NCBI GenBank assembly: GCA_026394505.1
Contig: JAPKYC010000177.1
Span: 1-35,088 of the forward strand
From: Methanothrix sp.
GTDB taxonomy: Archaea > Halobacteriota > Methanosarcinia > Methanotrichales > Methanotrichaceae
DNA length: 35,088 nucleotides
Direction of reading: 5' to 3'
In this document: positions 30,296 through 35,088 of the stretch, piece after piece
Numbering within the stretch: position 1 is the first letter of the stretch
Layout of the letters: the number at the start of each line of letters is the position of its first letter
Notes under the pieces: model-generated
The model's database searches: none
Seen by the model: the letters and a program-made list of their open reading frames with translations, nothing else
Told to the model about the DNA's origin: nothing
Position numbers and translations under genes: made by a program

Positions 30296-31741
30296 TCACT
30301 TCCTCGCCACCATCTCCAGAACCATAGCCGCCTGCGCCCCTGCCTCCAGAATCTCCAGGTTCTTGGTTATGAGCTTGGGCTTCTTGGCAAAGGTCACACG
30401 GAAGGCGTCCCCATAAGCCTCCCTGGGCAGGCCCAGCTTTCCTGCCTGAATCAGGGCCCCGAACATGGCCGTGTTGGCCGCCTGGGTTACCCCCTGCTCC
30501 GTAGCGATCTTTGTTGCCGGGACGGATATGGCTTTGACGCCCTCCGCTGCCTGGAACTGTCCGGCTAAAGAGTCGTAGATAATCAAGCCGCCCTTCTTGA
30601 CAAAGGGCGCGAACTTCTCCAGAGACGGCCGATTGAAGGCCACCAGCACATCGGGATGATCCACCACCGGCGAGCTGATGGGCAGGCCGGAAATGATCAC
30701 GGAGCAGTTCGAGGTTCCGCCTCTCTGCTCCGGCCCGTAGTCCGGATAGTAAGACACATAGCGCCCGCTGCCGAAGCCCGCCTGGGCCAGGGCCAGGCCC
30801 ATGCTCAGCACTCCCTGCCCTCCGAAGCCGGCGATCTTCACGCCCCTGGCCGCAAACTCCGGGTCCTCCTGGAACTGCACGCAAACCCCGCCCTCACAGC
30901 CGAAGATCTTATCCAGGGATTCCCGGGAAAAGTCGCTCTTTGGCCTGGTAATGGCCTCTGCTTCCCCGGATCTGTCCCGGAATCTCTTTAAAGGAAACTC
31001 CTTTTCCATCTGCTCATTGATGAACCTGGTAATGCCATGCACATCCATCCTCAGGATGGTAGGACAGGGGGAGAGCAACTCCACGAAGGCGTAGCCTTTT
31101 TTGTCCCTCTGAATCTCCAGAGCCTTCTTGACCGCTCGTCGCGCTTTTCTGATATGCTCGATGTCTGAAAGCGATGCCCGCTCGATGAATACCGGCGCTT
31201 TTAGCGTATCCAACAGCTCGCAGATGTGAATGGGATAACCCTGCTCCTGCGCATCACGCCCGTTGGGAGTGGTGGCCGTGACCTCTCCAATCAAGGTGGT
31301 GGGCGCCATCTGCCCTCCCGTCATGCCGTAGACGCTGTTGTTGACGAAAAATACCGCCAGCTTCTCGCCCCGGTTGGCAGCCTGAATGGTCTCGTTCAGG
31401 CCGATGGACCCCAGATCGCCGTCTCCCTGATAGGAGATGACGACGGCATTGTCCTCGGCCCGGGATATGCCTGTGGCGACAGCCGGAGCCCGACCATGAG
31501 CGGCCTGCACATGGCCGCAGTCCAGATAATAGTAGGCGAAGACGGCGCAGCCCACAGGACTGATCACGACGCACCGATCCTGGATACCCAGGTCAGCAAC
31601 GGCCTCGCCGATGAGCTTATGCAAAATGCCGTGGCCGCAGCCGGGACAGTAATGGGTGGCAGTAGGAGCACCTCCGCCTTTTCTGGGAAACTCTGCATAT
31701 ATGCCGGGATGCCCCCCGATAACCTTTTCTTTTGCCGCCAT
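30296..31741 (-). CDS. 2-oxoacid:ferredoxin oxidoreductase, fused beta-gamma subunits
   Basis: A 481-residue fusion. The beta part (1 to about 285) binds thiamine diphosphate and a [4Fe-4S] cluster: HYCPGCGHG (Cys32, Cys35), [11 protein letters not shown], and [10 protein letters not shown]...NN. The gamma part (about 295-481) starts [14 protein letters not shown] and has [16 protein letters not shown]. Together with the alpha gene it oxidatively decarboxylates a 2-oxoacid to acyl-CoA, reducing ferredoxin, or runs in reverse. The linked acyl-CoA synthetase suggests a branched-chain or aryl substrate rather than pyruvate. ATG 31741 is chosen over an upstream start because it follows the alpha stop by one base. 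A truncated second copy of its 3' end lies at 27970. Confidence 0.92.
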   Translation of the reverse strand: MAAKEKVIGGHPGIYAEFPRKGGGAPTATHYCPGCGHGILHKLIGEAVADLGIQDRCVVISPVGCAVFAYYYLDCGHVQAAHGRAPAVATGISRAEDNAVVISYQGDGDLGSIGLNETIQAANRGEKLAVFFVNNSVYGMTGGQMAPTTLIGEVTATTPNGRDAQEQGYPIHICELLDTLKAPVFIERASLSDIEHIRKARRAVKKALEIQRDKKGYAFVELLSPCPTILRMDVHGITRFINEQMEKEFPLKRFRDRSGEAEAITRPKSDFSRESLDKIFGCEGGVCVQFQEDPEFAARGVKIAGFGGQGVLSMGLALAQAGFGSGRYVSYYPDYGPEQRGGTSNCSVIISGLPISSPVVDHPDVLVAFNRPSLEKFAPFVKKGGLIIYDSLAGQFQAAEGVKAISVPATKIATEQGVTQAANTAMFGALIQAGKLGLPREAYGDAFRVTFAKKPKLITKNLEILEAGAQAAMVLEMVARK

Positions 31742-31742
31742 T

Positions 31743-32786
31743 TTAGGCCACCTCCCTGATCTTCTCCAAGATTGCATCCAGCCGGATCAAATTTCCTCCG
31801 TAGCGGCAGACCAGCTCTACCGACCGGCCTCCACTGGCCAGGCGAATGTCTTCACGCATCTGTCCGTTGCTCATCTCCACGGAGATAAACTTGCAGCCCC
31901 TTTCCGCCAGAAGGCGCACAGCCTTTTCCGGGAAGGGGAAGAGGGTGATGGGCCGGAAGAGACCGGCCTTGATGCCCTCCTTTCGGGCGGCATCCACCGC
32001 AGACCTCGCGATTCTGCTGCTGATGCCGTAGGAGACCAGCACAACGCCGGCGTCCTCCAGCCGATAGCCTTCCCATGCCGCTTCGCTGCTCTTTATGCGC
32101 TCGTATTTTTCCTGCAGCAAGCAATTATGCCTCTCCAAATCATCGAAGTTGAGCATAATTGAGGTTATCAGATTTCCTCTGGTCTCGGCCCGACCGGCCA
32201 CCGCCCAGGTGGTGTCGATGCTGGGCAGGGGCGCCTCTTTCGGGAACTCCAGGGGCTCAACCATATGCCCCAGCACACCGTCCGCCAAAATCAGCACGGG
32301 ATTCCTGTACTTGAAGGCCAGAGCGAAACCCTTGCTGGCATTGTCGCACATCTCCTGCACGCTTGCCGGTGCCAGAACGATGTTGTGATAGCAGCCATGC
32401 CCTCCCCCCTTGCAGGCCTGATTGTAGTCCGACTGCTCCGGCCCGATGTTGCCCAGGCCCGGCCCCGCCCGGCAGATATCAACAATAACGCAGGGAAGCT
32501 CAGCTCCTGCAAGGTATGTTATCCCCTCCTGCTTCAGGCTCATGCCGGGGCCGGAAGAGGCCGCCAGCACGCGGTGTCCTGCGGCTGCCGCCCCGTAGAC
32601 CATGTTGATTGCCGCCTCTTCCGATTCGGCCTGAACGAACTTGCGGCCAACCAGGGGGAAAATGCGAGAGGCTTCGTGCAATATCTCGCTGGCGGGAGTG
32701 ATGGGGTAGCCAAAGAAGCAGTCACAGCCTGCATAAAGAGCTCCCACGATCACGGCGCTGTTTCCGTCAATTAACTGAGACGCCAT
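31743..32786 (-). CDS. 2-oxoacid:ferredoxin oxidoreductase, alpha subunit
   Basis: A 347-residue alpha subunit (VorB/KorA/PorA type). It has [33 protein letters not shown] with the TPP-contacting Glu, and ATSSGPG-like [15 protein letters not shown], then the C-terminal transketolase-like domain [18 protein letters not shown]. It follows the acyl-CoA synthetase stop by 3 bases and is followed by the beta-gamma gene one base after its stop, so all three are one transcript. GGAGAAATGAAG precedes the ATG. Confidence 0.93.
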   Translation of the reverse strand: MASQLIDGNSAVIVGALYAGCDCFFGYPITPASEILHEASRIFPLVGRKFVQAESEEAAINMVYGAAAAGHRVLAASSGPGMSLKQEGITYLAGAELPCVIVDICRAGPGLGNIGPEQSDYNQACKGGGHGCYHNIVLAPASVQEMCDNASKGFALAFKYRNPVLILADGVLGHMVEPLEFPKEAPLPSIDTTWAVAGRAETRGNLITSIMLNFDDLERHNCLLQEKYERIKSSEAAWEGYRLEDAGVVLVSYGISSRIARSAVDAARKEGIKAGLFRPITLFPFPEKAVRLLAERGCKFISVEMSNGQMREDIRLASGGRSVELVCRYGGNLIRLDAILEKIREVA

Positions 32787-32789
32787 TCT

Positions 32790-34688
32790 TCATTTCTCCT
32801 CTGTCTTCTCTTTCTGGGGCACATGGACCTCAACGGCCAGCGGCTCGGGGCAGGTGTAATAGCATGCTGCGCAGCCAATGCAACCGTCGCCGCTATAGAG
32901 CACATAGTGATAGCCTCGGGAATTAATATCTTCGCCCATCTTCAATACATTCGCAGGGCATGCCTCAATACACCGCTCGCAAGCCTTGCATTCCAGGGCA
33001 TTGATGAGTGGATAGGGCTTGTCTTTGTCTCTGATCTCCACCCGCCGGATCTTTCCGCTTATGGTCTTGGGCAGCTCCTCTACAAACTCGATGATTCTCG
33101 GGTACTTGTAGGGTGCAGTGACCAACTTTACGTGGTCTTGCAGCTCCTTTTTCAGCTCCTCGGAGCCGGCATATCCCCGGGCCAGAACCACAGTTGCCTT
33201 CACCACCTGTCCCCGAATAGGGTCAGGAACACCGGTAATGGCCACCTCCAAGACAGAGGGATGAGACATGAGGGCACTTTCCACCTCGAAGGGCCCGACC
33301 CGATAACCGGAGCTCTTGATCATGTCATCTGTGCGGCCTATGAACCAGAAGAATCCGTCCTCGTCTTGCCAGGCGGTGTCTCCAGTATGATAGTAATCGT
33401 CATGCCAGGTGTTACGGGTCTTGTCCGGATCGGAATGGTAATCGGTGAAAAGGCCGACGGGCTTTCCCTTGTCCGTCTTGATCACAATCTCGCCCTCTTC
33501 GCCCACCTCGCATAATTTGTCGTTCTTGCCCACCAGTACGACATCAAATCCTGGTGCAGGCTTGCCCATGGAGCCGGGCTTGGGATTCATCCAGGGATAG
33601 TTGGCAATGCAGACCACAGTCTCCGTCTGACCGAATCCTTCCATGAGCCTTAGATCGGTGGTCTCCAGGAAGCTCTCATATACCGATGGATTGAGCGGCT
33701 CTCCGGTGGTGACCGCATATTTAAGCCGGGAGAAGTCGTACCTGGACATGTCGCTCTTGATCATGAACCTGAAGATGGTCGGCGGAGCGCAGAAGGTCGT
33801 CACCCCATATTTGCCCATCTCGTCCATCATCTTTCCTGCGTCAAAGCGATCATAATCGTAGACGAAGACCGCCGAGCCGGCCAGCCACTGGCCATAGATC
33901 TTGCCCCAGGCGCACTTGGCCCATCCCGTATCCGCCACGGTGTAATGCAGTCCGTCGTCCTCCACATTCTGCCAGTACTTGGCAGTGAGGATATGACCCA
34001 GAGGATAGGTCTGATCGTGTTCGACCATTTTTGGGTATCCGGTAGTTCCGGAGGTAAAGTACCCGAGGAGGATGTCCTCATTTCTCGTCGCCTGCTCTCC
34101 CACCGGGCGGACGAAATCAGCCGAGGCCTCCTCTAGCTCCTTATTGAAATTGATCCAGCCCTCCCGCTTCTGGTCGGCACTTCCTGCAAGCGCTTTGACC
34201 AGGGAAATATTGCCCAGATCCTTGTGGGCCGCATCGAATTCATCAGGCACCCCGTTCTCTGCTATGCAAATGATCATTTTCAGATCGGCCTTCTTGATGC
34301 GATAGACGAAGTCCTTGGCCTTGAGCATATGTGTAGAAGGAATGGAGACGGCCCCGATCTTGTTTAAACCCACCATGCAGACCCAGAACTCCCAGCGGCT
34401 CTTGAGGGTGAGCATGACTGTATCCCCTTTCTGCAGTCCATATTTCGAAAAGAGATTGGCGGCCCGATCACTCATGATCTTCAGATCTTTGAAGGTGATG
34501 ATCATCTCTTCTCCGTGATCATTGCACCAGACTAAGGCGCGTTTATCAGGATATTCTTTTGCATAGGCATCAACTACATCGTAAGCAAAATTGAAGTTAT
34601 CGGGAACCAGGATCTTCAGATTTTCCTTAAAATCCTCGTATGATTTGTATTCGACCCGAGAGACGAACTTCTGCAATAATGACGACAT
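32790..34688 (-). CDS. AMP-forming acyl-CoA synthetase fused to two-cluster ferredoxin
   Basis: A 632-residue fusion. Residues 1 to about 555 are a medium-chain-type acyl-CoA synthetase: P-loop [30 protein letters not shown], and [20 protein letters not shown], with the catalytic lysine in [10 protein letters not shown]. Residues about 560-625 are a 2[4Fe-4S] ferredoxin: [12 protein letters not shown] (567-578) and [12 protein letters not shown] (603-614), resembling the delta subunit of archaeal 2-oxoacid oxidoreductases. That delta subunit is otherwise absent from the operon, so the fusion probably provides it and ties acid activation to the oxidoreductase. The likely use is reductive carboxylation of acyl-CoA made from isobutyrate, 2-methylbutyrate or aryl acids to give amino-acid precursors, or the reverse; the substrate is not known. 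Confidence 0.93.
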   Translation of the reverse strand: MSSLLQKFVSRVEYKSYEDFKENLKILVPDNFNFAYDVVDAYAKEYPDKRALVWCNDHGEEMIITFKDLKIMSDRAANLFSKYGLQKGDTVMLTLKSRWEFWVCMVGLNKIGAVSIPSTHMLKAKDFVYRIKKADLKMIICIAENGVPDEFDAAHKDLGNISLVKALAGSADQKREGWINFNKELEEASADFVRPVGEQATRNEDILLGYFTSGTTGYPKMVEHDQTYPLGHILTAKYWQNVEDDGLHYTVADTGWAKCAWGKIYGQWLAGSAVFVYDYDRFDAGKMMDEMGKYGVTTFCAPPTIFRFMIKSDMSRYDFSRLKYAVTTGEPLNPSVYESFLETTDLRLMEGFGQTETVVCIANYPWMNPKPGSMGKPAPGFDVVLVGKNDKLCEVGEEGEIVIKTDKGKPVGLFTDYHSDPDKTRNTWHDDYYHTGDTAWQDEDGFFWFIGRTDDMIKSSGYRVGPFEVESALMSHPSVLEVAITGVPDPIRGQVVKATVVLARGYAGSEELKKELQDHVKLVTAPYKYPRIIEFVEELPKTISGKIRRVEIRDKDKPYPLINALECKACERCIEACPANVLKMGEDINSRGYHYVLYSGDGCIGCAACYYTCPEPLAVEVHVPQKEKTEEK

Positions 34689-34709
34689 TTTTCCTTTCCT
34701 CTTTCTCTC

Positions 34710-35088
34710 CTACATGACCACAGCCAGCAGCTTCACCGGCTTGTCGTTTAAGGCTTCCATGAAGTGATCATAAGACGAATCGAAGAATATGGAGTCTCCA
34801 ACGTTTAGCACTACATCGTTGTCGTGAATGGTGATCTTCAGAGACCCCTCGAGCACATATTCAAACTCCTGGCCAGGATGATTGTAGAATGATGGGCTGC
34901 CTTTTCTGGGATCGATGATGACTATAAACGGCTCGGCCTTCTTATGGGCGAACTTTCTGGCCAGGCTCTGGTAGTGGTATTGCTTTCTGCGCTCCACTTC
35001 CACCGCCTCGCCCTTTCGAGTAATGGTGAAGATGCTCATCTTGGACTCTTCGCCTGTGAGCAGCAGGCCTGTATCTACGTTGAGTTTT
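34710..35088 (-). CDS. XRE-cupin transcription regulator (C-terminal part)
   Basis: The part in the window is mainly a cupin domain ([40 protein letters not shown]). An ATG lies at 35039, but the frame stays open to the window edge and encodes [15 protein letters not shown], the linker normally found after an N-terminal XRE helix-turn-helix. The gene therefore continues beyond the window and is a HTH-cupin regulator, not a 109-residue cupin. It is the likely first gene and regulator of the acyl-CoA synthetase-oxidoreductase operon, 21 bases upstream of the synthetase. The cupin may sense an acid or acyl-CoA. Confidence 0.85.
   Translation of the reverse strand, partial: KLNVDTGLLLTGEESKMSIFTITRKGEAVEVERRKQYHYQSLARKFAHKKAEPFIVIIDPRKGSPSFYNHPGQEFEYVLEGSLKITIHDNDVVLNVGDSIFFDSSYDHFMEALNDKPVKLLAVVM

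Noticed and set aside
30222-30884. 220-codon frame antisense or shifted over the beta-gamma oxidoreductase
   Set aside because: Gly/Arg-rich translation typical of an out-of-frame reading of a GC-rich gene.
1-35088. CRISPR arrays, tRNA and rRNA genes
   Set aside because: No regularly spaced direct repeats and no recognisable tRNA or rRNA sequence were seen by eye on either strand; a tRNAscan and CRISPR search would settle it.

Overview
The window looks like a chromosomal segment of an acetoclastic methanogenic archaeon, most likely Methanothrix (Methanosaeta) or a close relative in Methanotrichaceae. It opens with the 3' end of mcrA. It also carries archaeal eIF5A, an archaeal-type phosphopantetheine adenylyltransferase, ribose-1,5-bisphosphate isomerase, the YcaO/TfuA pair and secreted proteins with PGF-CTERM-like tails. 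The genus is an inference from gene content and style; no 16S or tRNA gene is present. No CRISPR array, rRNA or tRNA was seen.

Layout. 1-8 kb: mcrA end with terminator, a DOMON lipoprotein, a ZIP metal transporter, a SPASM radical SAM enzyme with an enigmatic secreted-peptide reading frame beside its 3' end, then a minus-strand run thioesterase > ycaO > tfuA > nadA. YcaO/TfuA are the enzymes that make the McrA thioglycine, and every known modified McrA residue I can place is conserved here. 8-15.4 kb: an unknown protein coupled to an aminotransferase, eIF5A followed by a wrecked agmatinase gene, coaD, a radical SAM/DUF4130 DNA-repair-type pair, a DUF7490-like lipoprotein, and ribose-1,5-bisphosphate isomerase behind a possible IS200/IS605 end. 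15.4-18.5 kb: a secreted-protein pseudogene with an in-frame TGA, a small surface protein, and a thioredoxin plus CcdA thiol-disulfide pair. 18.8-20.4 kb: a secreted HEAT-repeat protein and, next to it, remnants of a catalase and of a response-regulator receiver domain.

20.4-27.7 kb holds the most striking system: four tightly overlapping minus-strand genes encoding a 1054-residue repetitive extracellular protein, a 478-residue exported protein with a C-terminal membrane anchor that shares a module with the first, a five-helix membrane protein, and a divergent 687-residue FtsZ/tubulin-superfamily GTPase. They look like one envelope-spanning machine that couples a cytoplasmic tubulin-like protein to surface proteins. 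Its function is unknown; roles in envelope, sheath or septum assembly are only hypotheses.

27.7-30.2 kb is an accessory, decayed interval: a second, truncated copy of an oxidoreductase C-terminus, an unknown fragment, a RelE/RHH toxin-antitoxin pair with a candidate operator, a frameshifted metallo-beta-lactamase remnant, and an AT-rich PD-(D/E)XK nuclease gene that seems to start at a non-canonical ATT. 30.3 kb to the end is a catabolic or anabolic operon read on the minus strand: XRE-cupin regulator (cut by the window edge) > acyl-CoA synthetase fused to a two-cluster ferredoxin > 2-oxoacid:ferredoxin oxidoreductase alpha > fused beta-gamma. It probably interconverts a branched or aryl acid, its acyl-CoA and the 2-oxoacid.
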